This document shows positions 1 to 5,708 of a DNA stretch of 5,768 bases, piece by piece; the first letter of the stretch is position 1; each line of letters opens with the position of its first letter. A program made the translations under genes and the position numbers. Under the pieces are notes generated by a model. The model was not told where the DNA came from. It did no database searches and worked only from the letters and a program-made list of their open reading frames with translations. The stretch spans positions 1-5,768 of the forward strand of contig JAIFNK010000112.1 in the NCBI GenBank assembly GCA_020047775.1, written 5' to 3'. The DNA is from Akkermansia sp. (GTDB lineage Bacteria; Verrucomicrobiota; Verrucomicrobiia; Verrucomicrobiales; Akkermansiaceae).

Positions 1-319
1 CGGATGGAACCGGCGGCGGTGGAGGGTCGGGCAATTTCGGATCTTCGACCAAGTGCACGGTCGCCGTGATCGTGCCTGCGACCGGCGGCAGGCCTAACAT
101 CGGCGGAGATTCCACCACATCCATTTCTCGCACCACGGTGCTCTTCAGCTTGAAATCCGGCAATACCGGGGGCAGGACAGGTGGTGATGGCTTGCCGTCG
201 GAGATTTCACCGGGGATTTCAGCTCGGAGCAGTGCCTTTTGAGCTAACAGGAAATTCCCGCAGAGACAAACACTGAGAACCGCTTGAATCGTAATTCCTG
301 CAAATAGCTTCATTCCCAT
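1..319 (-). CDS. Exported proline-rich protein, N-terminal part (truncated by window edge)
   Basis: An open frame reads leftward from ATG at 317-319 (MGMKLF...) or 311-313 (MKLF...) to the window edge without a stop, giving about 104-106 residues. The N-terminus looks like a Sec signal peptide: a short basic start with Lys, then a hydrophobic stretch (FAGITIQAVLSVCLCGNFLL), with likely cleavage near LLA-Q or QKA. No canonical lipobox is visible. The mature part is rich in proline (PSPPVLPPVLPDF and, at the edge, PDPPPPPVPS) and contains a VVREMDVVESPP...VAGTITATVHLVED segment. I do not recognise the family. An extended linker or envelope-associated domain is plausible but inferred. Neither start has a good Shine-Dalgarno sequence; the second has GGGA just upstream. 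Codon use (CTA, TTT, TTA, ATT, GCA early on) is less GC-biased than in the neighbouring genes. A promoter candidate lies about 30 bp upstream. Confidence 0.72.
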   Translation of the reverse strand, partial: MGMKLFAGITIQAVLSVCLCGNFLLAQKALLRAEIPGEISDGKPSPPVLPPVLPDFKLKSTVVREMDVVESPPMLGLPPVAGTITATVHLVEDPKLPDPPPPPVPS

Positions 320-352
320 GTCGTTGATAGTTTGATTTGAAAGACTGTTTGT

Positions 353-381
353 CTTCTAGCCACCGCAAGAAAACAGGTCAA
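353..381 (-). promoter_or_regulatory. Candidate sigma70-type promoter for the exported protein gene
   Basis: On the minus strand, TTGACC (376-381, 5/6 to TTGACA) is followed after 17 bp by TAGAAG (353-358, 4/6 to TATAAT). The expected transcription start is near 346, giving a leader of about 30 nt before the first ATG. An AAGAC/GTCTT inverted repeat (341-345 / 351-355) overlaps the -10 edge and could be a small hairpin or operator half-sites. This is pattern matching only. Confidence 0.4.
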
Positions 382-457
382 TGAAATACTACGATCTCAA
401 ATCCAACTCACTCCGGTGGGCTTTTCCGGTGTTTCCAAGTGTCTTTTTTCTTGAAAC

Positions 458-475
458 GCGATCCCATGGGATCGC
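458..475. repeat. Perfect 18-bp palindrome in intergenic DNA
   Basis: GCGATCCCATGGGATCGC is identical to its own reverse complement. It lies in the 239-bp gap (320-558) between the exonuclease stop and the exported protein start, both on the minus strand. It has no loop, and on neither strand is it followed by a T-run: the pyrimidine tract cttttttctt at 443-452 lies on its left side and reads as A on the minus strand. It therefore does not fit a standard terminator. A dimeric regulator site is possible. The rest of the gap holds only the small GGGTTT-C-AAACCC palindrome at 546-558, directly after the exonuclease stop. Confidence 0.6.
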
Positions 476-558
476 ACGCCTATCCCACAAGCTTTCAACG
501 GCTGTTATACTCAGCTATCAATCATCCACTGCGGGCGGAAATATCGGGTTTCAAACCC

Positions 559-1263
559 TCAATGCGTTAACGGCAGGAACGCGCCATGCCTCGGCACGCC
601 GTTGAAGGCGCGGTCGAGACCGAGCCGCTGCCACATGCCGGCCACCGCGCGGCCGAGGATTTCCACGTCGCCGCGTGCGTCGTGGCGGCGGATGCCCTGC
701 TGGTCGATCCGCAGGCGGGAAATCAAGTGGTCCAGCGAATGGCCGGTGCCGCGGGTTTTGCCGAAGAGCATCTTCGACATGTGGATGGAGTCGATGCTGT
801 GGACCTCGCGCATCGGCAGGCCGTGGCGGCGGCAGGTGGCTGCCAGGAACTTGCTGTCGAAGCGCAGGCCGTTGTGGGCGATGAGGGTGGAATCCCCCGA
901 CCACGCGGCGAACTCGCAGAGCACTTCCTCCGGCCGGTTCGCGTTAGCCACGTGGCGGTTTCCCACGCCGGTGTAGCTCTCGATGAACGAGGAGATCGGC
1001 CGCCGTGGCTTCGCGAAGCTGGCGAAGGTTTCCTCCGGGCACAAACAACCCGCGGTGAAGCGCATCGCCGCGATCTGGATGAACTCGTCCTGCTCCGGGT
1101 CCAGTCCGGTCGTCTCCAAGTCATAGACCACGAAGGTCTCCCCGGCGTGCTGGCGGTCCGTCCAATAGAACGAATGCCGGCACTCGGGGCAATCCACGCG
1201 CGTTCCCATCGCGGACTTGGGTCCGGTCAGGCTGTTTTTGCACTCGGGGCAGAAGGTCTTCAT
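559..1263 (-). CDS. Zinc-ribbon DEDDh 3'-5' exonuclease (DnaQ/ExoX-like)
   Basis: This 234-residue protein should remove nucleotides from 3' ends of DNA or RNA by two-metal catalysis; the substrate cannot be told from the sequence. An N-terminal zinc ribbon is formed by CPEC (C5, C8) and a second CPEC (C25, C28). The exonuclease fold follows: Exo I is VVYDLETTGLDP with D48 and E50; Exo II is IAHNGLRFDSKFL with D136; Exo III is HDARGD with H194 and D199. All catalytic DEDDh residues are present, so it should be active. The length suits stand-alone members such as ExoX rather than a full polymerase. The ATG shares its A with the last base of the htpG stop (TGATG at 1265-1261 on the minus strand), and a weak GGAAAAGG (1281-1274) lies 10 nt upstream. 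This points to translational coupling from htpG. No clear terminator follows. Repair, proofreading and RNA-processing roles are all possible. Confidence 0.9.
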   Translation of the reverse strand: MKTFCPECKNSLTGPKSAMGTRVDCPECRHSFYWTDRQHAGETFVVYDLETTGLDPEQDEFIQIAAMRFTAGCLCPEETFASFAKPRRPISSFIESYTGVGNRHVANANRPEEVLCEFAAWSGDSTLIAHNGLRFDSKFLAATCRRHGLPMREVHSIDSIHMSKMLFGKTRGTGHSLDHLISRLRIDQQGIRRHDARGDVEILGRAVAGMWQRLGLDRAFNGVPRHGAFLPLTH

Positions 1264-3107
1264 CAGCCCATCGCCTTTTCCATCAGCGTGTTCATCCGGG
1301 AAACGGTGTCACGGGCGTCTTCCAACAGGCCGGCGGCGATCAGCGAGTTGTCGAGTAACTGCAGCGCCACCAGCTTCGCCAGCTCGGGGTTGGAATCCTT
1401 GGCCTCGGACAGCTTCTTGACGAGCGGATGGCGCGGGTTGATTTCCAGCTCCACCTTGATCTCGTCTTTGAAATTCTCGTCCATCGCCTTCATCATCTGG
1501 CGCATCTGCGGGCTCATGCCGTCCGTCGGGACGAGCGCGATCACCGGGCTGTCCACCAACCGCTTGCCGCTCGCGACGGCGGTCACGCGGTCGCCGAGTT
1601 CCGCCTTGAGGAACTCGCACAGCGCGGCGGTTTGCGCTTCGGATAGCGCGTCACCTTCCGGCGCGTGCTCTTCCAACTCCACGCCGCCATGGCGGATGGA
1701 AACGAGCTTCTTGCCCTCGAACGCTCCGAGCGACTCGACGACGTATTCGTCCACCGCATCGGTGAAATAGACGACTTCCAGCCCGCGCGCCTTGAATGCC
1801 TCCACGTAAGGGCTGCTCTCCACCTGCTCGCGACTGCCGCCGACCAGATAGTAAATCGATTCCTGCCCGTCCTTCGCGCGGGAAACATAGTCCGAGAAAC
1901 CACAGACCGCACCCGGTTCTGTCAGTGACGACTCGAAGCGCAGCAGCTTGGCAAGCGCGTCGCGGTTCGGATAGTCGGTGGCGATGCCTTCCTTGAAGAA
2001 GCGATCGAATTTCTTGTAGAAACCGCGGTATTTCTCCGGATCGGCTTCCGCTTCCTTTTCAAACATCTTGATCACGCGCTTGCTGATGACCGCGCCGAGT
2101 TTGCGAATCAGCGCGCTGTCCTGCATCGATTCCCGTGAGATGTTGAGCGGCAGGTCCGCGCTATCGACGACGCCTTTCATGAAGCGCATCCAGTCGGGCA
2201 GCAGGCCTTTCGGGTCGGCGTCGATGAGCACTTTTTTCGAGTAAAGCGAGACGCCGCCCTCGACCTTGCCGAAGCCCATGCGCTCCGGGTTCTCGCTTGG
2301 AGCGAAGACCAGCGCGTTGATCGCGATCGGCGCGTCGGCGCTGAAATGCAGGCGATAGGCGGGCTCGTCCCATGCCTTGCAGGCGAATTGATAGAACGCC
2401 TTGTATTCGTCTTCTGATATCTCCGACTTGTTCTTCAGCCACAGCGCTTCCACCTCGTTGACACGGGTGCCGTTGAGGAAAATCGGGAACCCGACGAAAT
2501 TGCTATAACGCTCGATGAGGTGCTTGATGCGGGTCTCCTCGGCATACTCGCCGAGCTCTTCCTTCAAGTGCATCACGATTTTCACGCCGCGCGATTGGCC
2601 GGGTGATTCCTCGATTTCATAACCGCTCTTGCCGTCGCTGATCCAGACGAGTTCCTCGCCGTCCGCCCGCCAGCTGCGGGTGTGGACTTTCACCTCGTCC
2701 GCGACCATGAACGCCGAGTAGAACCCGACGCCGAACTGGCCGATCATGTTGCCCGGCGTGCTGCCGCTGTCCTTCATGTTTTTCAGGAACGCCTTGGTCC
2801 CCGAGTGGGCGATGGTGCCCAGGTTTTTCACCAGCTCCTCGCGGGTCATGCCGATGCCGGCGTCGGAGATCGTCAGCGTTTTCGCCTCGGCGTCGGTGGT
2901 GATGTGGATTTCCAGCGGCAAGGTCGGCTCATGCACATCCTTTTCGGTGGCCTCGATGTGACGGAGTTTTTCCATCGAATCCGAAGCGTTGGAAATCAGC
3001 TCGCGGAGGAAAATCTCCTTGTCGGTGTAGAGGGAGTGCACCACCAGATCGAGCAATTGCTGGATCTCGGCTTGGAACGTGTGTTTTTCGACGGTTGTTT
3101 CGCTCAT
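1263..3107 (-). CDS. htpG: Molecular chaperone HtpG (bacterial Hsp90)
   Basis: This is a cytosolic ATP-dependent chaperone that acts as a homodimer on partly folded clients. It is full length at 614 residues (E. coli HtpG has 624). The N-terminal GHKL ATPase domain (about 1-215) shows EIFLRELISNASD with the presumed catalytic Glu E36 and Mg-binding N40, SDAGIGM with ATP-binding D82, the lid LGTIAHSGTKAF (96-107), and GQFGVGFYSAF (123-133). The middle domain holds LPLNISRESMQ (319-329), whose R325 matches the conserved ATP-contacting Arg. The C-terminal dimerisation domain includes a methionine-rich segment (531-542) and NPRHPLVKKL (557-566). There is no C-terminal MEEVD, as expected for a bacterial form. 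The ATG start at 3107 gives the usual distance to EIFLRELISN. No Shine-Dalgarno sequence is visible upstream (CCCCCACTTACC). The gene is first in an operon with the exonuclease. Confidence 0.98.
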   Translation of the reverse strand: MSETTVEKHTFQAEIQQLLDLVVHSLYTDKEIFLRELISNASDSMEKLRHIEATEKDVHEPTLPLEIHITTDAEAKTLTISDAGIGMTREELVKNLGTIAHSGTKAFLKNMKDSGSTPGNMIGQFGVGFYSAFMVADEVKVHTRSWRADGEELVWISDGKSGYEIEESPGQSRGVKIVMHLKEELGEYAEETRIKHLIERYSNFVGFPIFLNGTRVNEVEALWLKNKSEISEDEYKAFYQFACKAWDEPAYRLHFSADAPIAINALVFAPSENPERMGFGKVEGGVSLYSKKVLIDADPKGLLPDWMRFMKGVVDSADLPLNISRESMQDSALIRKLGAVISKRVIKMFEKEAEADPEKYRGFYKKFDRFFKEGIATDYPNRDALAKLLRFESSLTEPGAVCGFSDYVSRAKDGQESIYYLVGGSREQVESSPYVEAFKARGLEVVYFTDAVDEYVVESLGAFEGKKLVSIRHGGVELEEHAPEGDALSEAQTAALCEFLKAELGDRVTAVASGKRLVDSPVIALVPTDGMSPQMRQMMKAMDENFKDEIKVELEINPRHPLVKKLSEAKDSNPELAKLVALQLLDNSLIAAGLLEDARDTVSRMNTLMEKAMG

Positions 3108-3140
3108 GGTAAGTGGGGGTTGGTTCGTGGGAACGGCGGG

Positions 3141-3168
3141 ACCATAGCCACCTCCGCCCGGGTGTCAA
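3141..3168 (-). promoter_or_regulatory. Probable sigma70-type promoter of htpG-exonuclease operon
   Basis: On the minus strand, a perfect TTGACA (3163-3168) is followed after 16 bp by TATGGT (3141-3146, 4/6 to TATAAT). The expected start is near 3134, leaving a leader of about 27 nt before the htpG ATG. No CIRCE element (TTAGCACTC-N9-GAGTGCTAA) and no sigma32-type box is seen, so heat-shock control is not evident from the sequence. Confidence 0.6.
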
Positions 3169-3191
3169 AAATTGTCTGAAAGCAGATTCCG

Positions 3192-3297
3192 GGACCGCGT
3201 GTCTCCAGACTCGCCCGAGAAAGAGAAGCCAAAGCCCGGTGGCTTCGCCGCATCTCTTTGGCGGTCCTTTCGCGGCGAGTCTGGAGACTCGCGGTCC
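3192..3297. repeat. Nested inverted repeat, REP-like intergenic element
   Basis: The two 24-nt arms (3192-3215 and 3274-3297) are reverse complements at 23 of 24 positions, separated by 58 bp. The right arm contains GCGAGTCTGGAGACTCGC (3275-3292), itself an 8+8 palindrome around GG. The left arm holds the same palindrome with one mismatch (GCGTGTCTCCAGACTCGC). The spacer adds inner stems: GAAGCC/GGCTTC (3225-3230 / 3241-3246) and, mutually exclusive with it, GCCAAAG/CTTTGGC (3228-3234 / 3256-3262). A further GGCGG/CCGCC hairpin follows at 3298-3312. The element sits in the divergent region between htpG and the dioxygenase gene, upstream of the htpG promoter. I think similar CGAGTCTGGAGACTCG palindromes are dispersed in Verrucomicrobiota genomes, but that is memory and unverified. 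No T-run follows either arm. Confidence 0.8.
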
Positions 3298-3375
3298 GGC
3301 GGCATGCCCGCCGCGCATTCTCAGGCAAACAACCCGGCATTGTTCAAAACCCAGGATCGCGGACATTCTCCGGGC

Positions 3376-4353
3376 ATGAAGACAAACCAACCGGTTCTCC
3401 ACGGACTGCACCATGTCACCGCGATCACCGCTGATGCACAGGCCAATCTCGATTTTTATACCAGTACGCTCGGCATGCGCCTGGTGAAGAAAACCGTGAA
3501 CCAGGACGATGTCTCAGCCTATCATCTTTTTTACGCCGACGCCATCGGCAGCGCCGGATCTGATTTTACGTTCTTCGATTGGGCGAAAATCCGCCCCGCC
3601 CGGAACGGCGCGGGCACGGTGAGCGAAACCGGCTTACGCGTGCTTGGCGGCGAGGCGTCGCTGGAACATTGGGTGAAATGGTTCGACCAACAAATCGTCC
3701 GTCACGGAGCGATCGAAACCCTGTCCGATCGCCCGACGCTCGCCTTCCAAGATGGCGAGCGCCAGCACCTGCGGCTCATCGCAGATTCGGAATCCGCCAC
3801 TGAAGTGCATCCGTGGCACGGCAGTCCGGTCCCATTATGCGCGGCGATCATCGGACTCGGATCGGTGGACCTCACGGTGACCGATTCCGATGCGACCGCC
3901 GATTTCCTAACCAACGTGCTCGGCTTCAGATCCAGCGCCACCGAGCACAACCTGTTCGAAACCGGAGCTGGTGGCAGCGGTGCGCAACTCCGCCTGCACG
4001 GCTCCACCGAGCGCGGCCAGGAAGGTGCGGGCGGCGTGCATCACGTCGCGTGGCGCGTGGCGGATCCGCAAGAACTGCTAGCGTGGCAGCGGCATTTGGA
4101 AAACCACGGCTATGGAACTTCGGGCCAGGTCGATCGGCATTATTTCAAATCGCTCTATTTCCGCATCCCCGGCGGCATCCTGTTTGAAATCGCGACGGAC
4201 GGCCCGGGCTTCGCGGCCGATGGCGAGGACCCCGCGCACCTCGGCGAAAAACTGGCTCTACCACCCTTCCTCGAACCGCGCCGGGCGCAGATCGAAGCCG
4301 GCATCAAGCCGCTTCACTATCAACCGTCCAAGGGACCCAAATATGAAGAATGA
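3376..4353 (+). CDS. mhqO: VOC-family ring-cleaving dioxygenase (MhqO/PcpA-like)
   Basis: This 325-residue protein probably uses Fe(II) and O2 to open (hydro)quinone or catechol-type rings in the cytosol. It has the two-domain vicinal oxygen chelate layout of the MhqO/LinE/PcpA group. The N-terminal domain begins GLHHVTAITADAQANLDFY (H12/H13 supplies a metal ligand) and contains LGMRLVKKTVNQDD and HLFYAD. The second domain starts about residue 155 (LGSVDLTVTDSDATADFL), has GGVHHVAWRV with metal His H222 or H223, and IPGGILFEIATDGPGF with metal Glu E271. The His-His-Glu set is complete. The tail PRRAQIEAGIKPLHYQ is also typical of the group. I chose the ATG at 3376 because it puts HHVTAI about ten residues from the N-terminus, as in homologues. 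A TTG at 3172 would add 68 residues translated from the palindromic repeat and is rejected. The start has no clear Shine-Dalgarno. The exact substrate is unknown, so the symbol reflects similarity only. Confidence 0.88.
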   Translation: MKTNQPVLHGLHHVTAITADAQANLDFYTSTLGMRLVKKTVNQDDVSAYHLFYADAIGSAGSDFTFFDWAKIRPARNGAGTVSETGLRVLGGEASLEHWVKWFDQQIVRHGAIETLSDRPTLAFQDGERQHLRLIADSESATEVHPWHGSPVPLCAAIIGLGSVDLTVTDSDATADFLTNVLGFRSSATEHNLFETGAGGSGAQLRLHGSTERGQEGAGGVHHVAWRVADPQELLAWQRHLENHGYGTSGQVDRHYFKSLYFRIPGGILFEIATDGPGFAADGEDPAHLGEKLALPPFLEPRRAQIEAGIKPLHYQPSKGPKYEE

Positions 4354-4356
4354 TTC

Positions 4357-4390
4357 AACCGCAGATGCACATGCCCGTCCATCTGTGGTT
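4357..4390. repeat. 11-bp stem-loop between dioxygenase and hydrolase genes
   Basis: AACCGCAGATG (4357-4367) and CATCTGTGGTT (4380-4390) pair over 11 bp with one G-T wobble around a 12-nt loop. The stem begins three bases after the dioxygenase stop and is followed by taactcttaatttt, an interrupted T-rich tract. It may therefore act as a weak or partial terminator that reduces hydrolase expression, or as an mRNA-stabilising hairpin. Read on the minus strand it starts AACCACAGATGGAC, which resembles the dispersed AACCACAGATGGACACAGATG repeats I recall from Verrucomicrobiota and other phyla. It may be a decayed copy of one. Confidence 0.6.
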
Positions 4391-4430
4391 TAACTCTTAA
4401 TTTTCAAAGGACCTACCACGCTATCACATC

Positions 4431-5051
4431 ATGATCGACTTCATCCACCGCTTCGTTCCTGCCGCAAACTTCAGCACCGCGGACACCCTGCTCCTGCTGC
4501 ACGGCACCGGCGGAAACGAGAACGACCTGCTCGAGCTCGGACGCTCACTCGCGCCCGGGGCGAACCTGCTCAGTCCGCGCGGCAAGATTTCGGAGAACGG
4601 CATGCCACGATTTTTCCGGCGTCTGGCGGAGGGTGTTTTCGATGAAGCCGATCTCATTCACCGCACCCACGAGCTGGCGGAATTCATCGCGGCGGCGGCG
4701 AAACATTACGGTTTTCCGCCGGACAAGATCACGGCGGTCGGCTACTCCAATGGAGCGAACATCGCCGCGGCCATGCTGCTGCTCCGTCCTGGATTACTCT
4801 GCCGCGCGGTCCTGCTGCGGGCGATGGTGCCGCTCGTTCCAGAAGAACCCGCCGACCTGACTGGCACCCGGATTTTCCTCGCCAGCGGCCTGGGCGACCC
4901 GATCCTGCCCATCGACAACGCGCGGCGGCTTGCCGCGATGTTTTGCAAAGCGGGCGCGGACCTGACGTTCCAGGAAATCCAAGCCGGCCATCAGCTCACC
5001 ACCGCGGAGATCGATTCCGCGCGGGCGTGGTTGTTGGAGAATAGCGACTGA
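4431..5051 (+). CDS. mhqD: MhqD-like carboxylesterase (alpha/beta hydrolase)
   Basis: This 206-residue serine hydrolase belongs to the phospholipase/carboxylesterase family and probably hydrolyses an ester or ring-opened product in the cytosol. The oxyanion-region strand is LLLLHGTGGNENDLLELG (20-37). Next comes the MhqD-type signature RGKISENGMPRFFRRLAEG (50-68), with FDEADLI after it. The nucleophile elbow is VGYSNGANIAAAML with S106. The acid is D156 in SGLGDPILP and the catalytic His is H187 in AGHQLT, so the triad is complete. Length and motif order closely match Bacillus MhqD as I remember it. There is no signal peptide. The ATG at 4431 fits the short N-terminus of homologues. AAAGGA at 4406-4411 lies 19 nt upstream, too far for a normal Shine-Dalgarno. 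The gene follows the dioxygenase on the same strand after 77 bp, suggesting a shared quinone-detoxification operon. The true substrate is unproven. Confidence 0.9.
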   Translation: MIDFIHRFVPAANFSTADTLLLLHGTGGNENDLLELGRSLAPGANLLSPRGKISENGMPRFFRRLAEGVFDEADLIHRTHELAEFIAAAAKHYGFPPDKITAVGYSNGANIAAAMLLLRPGLLCRAVLLRAMVPLVPEEPADLTGTRIFLASGLGDPILPIDNARRLAAMFCKAGADLTFQEIQAGHQLTTAEIDSARAWLLENSD

Positions 5052-5093
5052 CCATCGGAGCGCGCACTTGATTTCCATACTCTCAAGGTTTCG

Positions 5094-5687
5094 CTAGATC
5101 GCGGTCCCGGGGCGCATCACGAACACGGTCATCATCGCGGTCCATCCGAGAAGCGAGCCGACATAGCTTCCGAGATGAATTCCCGCCACTTGATAGAAGG
5201 CCGTGGTGTCGATGACTCCAAACGAATCCAGCGCCTCACGCCAACCAAGACGATTTCCCAACAGTCCGGGCCCCGCGAAATAACCGGCCGCTCCAAACAG
5301 AACGGTGATGCCGAGGATGATCGCCATCGCTATCATCACCCGTTTTCCCGGTGAGTCGAATTTCGGCAGTGCGACGCGCGCGAGAAACCAGGCAGCGATC
5401 AGTCCCACCCACCAGGTTGCTAGAAATCCGATCTCCGCGACGAACATCCGCTCGGGAATCCCGAAATCCACGCGGCGGAACTGATCGAATTTCATCCGGG
5501 TGAAATACTCGGGCGAGACCGTGTAGGTGATCTGGTCGTGGAGGATCCCGAAACAGCCGGCGACGAGGGCACCGGCGAGGGCGAGCAGGGCGGCCTTGCG
5601 AAGGATCGGCCAATCGGCGGGTGGCAGGAGGAATTTTCGCACGGCGCTGAATGTGGCGGCGATCACCGGTCGCCGCGAATTCGTCAA
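5094..5687 (-). CDS. Conserved four-TM membrane protein of unknown function
   Basis: The frame encodes up to 197 residues ending at TAG (5096-5094). Four hydrophobic segments are visible, at about 30-50 (ILRKAALLALAGALVAGCFG), 82-105 (FVAEIGFLATWWVGLIAAWF), 117-138 and 163-190. The loop after the first segment carries ILHDQITYTVSPEYFTRMKF, and the second contains ATWWVGL. I recall this pair of motifs from an uncharacterised Planctomycetes/Verrucomicrobia/Bacteroidetes membrane family, without a known function. The start is uncertain. TTG at 5687 is the first option and overlaps the upstream stop as TTGA, but its first residues would be encoded by an inverted repeat. GTG at 5666 or 5642 would also precede the first membrane segment; the latter gives about 182 residues beginning RKFLLPPADW after the start. 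No option has a Shine-Dalgarno. The gene converges on the hydrolase with a 42-bp gap containing no strong terminator. Confidence 0.78.
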   Translation of the reverse strand: MTNSRRPVIAATFSAVRKFLLPPADWPILRKAALLALAGALVAGCFGILHDQITYTVSPEYFTRMKFDQFRRVDFGIPERMFVAEIGFLATWWVGLIAAWFLARVALPKFDSPGKRVMIAMAIILGITVLFGAAGYFAGPGLLGNRLGWREALDSFGVIDTTAFYQVAGIHLGSYVGSLLGWTAMMTVFVMRPGTAI

Positions 5688-5708
5688 ACTTGGCGACCGG
5701 TGATCGCC
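5658..5708. repeat. Perfect 17-bp inverted repeat across a gene junction
   Basis: GGCGATCACCGGTCGCC (5658-5674) and GGCGACCGGTGATCGCC (5692-5708) are exact reverse complements with a 17-nt spacer. Each arm is itself near-palindromic (GGCGA...TCGCC), so it can form two small hairpins or one long one. The spacer contains the stop of the partial upstream gene (TGA at 5686-5684 on the minus strand) and the TTG start candidate of the membrane protein gene. No T-run follows on the minus strand, so it is not a standard terminator. Confidence 0.85.

Noticed and set aside
504..509. TATAAC on the minus strand as a -10 box
   Set aside because: It matches TATAAT at 5/6, but the sequence 17 bp upstream (GCAGTG) is a poor -35; TTGACC/TAGAAG at 353-381 is the better candidate.
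546..558. GGGTTT-C-AAACCC as terminator of the htpG-exonuclease operon
   Set aside because: With a one-base centre only about a 4-bp stem is possible in RNA, and the downstream minus-strand sequence (GATATTTCC) is not a T-run.
381..605. 74-codon open frame on the plus strand
   Set aside because: It spans mostly intergenic DNA and runs antisense into the exonuclease 3' end; no Shine-Dalgarno, no recognisable motif, and composition unlike the neighbouring genes.
586..1770. Long 394-codon open frame on the plus strand
   Set aside because: It runs antisense to the exonuclease and the htpG 3' end, both of which have full family motifs. Its translation is low-complexity in Ala/Arg/Val/Ser and has no recognisable domain. 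High GC gives such shadow frames.
3340..3369. TTGTTC...ACATTC as promoter of the dioxygenase gene
   Set aside because: The spacing is near 17 bp but the -10 match is poor and too close to the ATG at 3376.
3172..3375. N-terminal extension of the dioxygenase from TTG at 3172
   Set aside because: The extra 68 residues are translated from the palindromic repeat and overlap the htpG -35 box; homologues begin about ten residues before HHVTAI, which fits ATG at 3376.
5067..5087. CTTGA/TCAAG hairpin as shared terminator of the convergent genes
   Set aside because: Only a 5-bp stem with an 11-nt loop and no adequate T-run on either strand.
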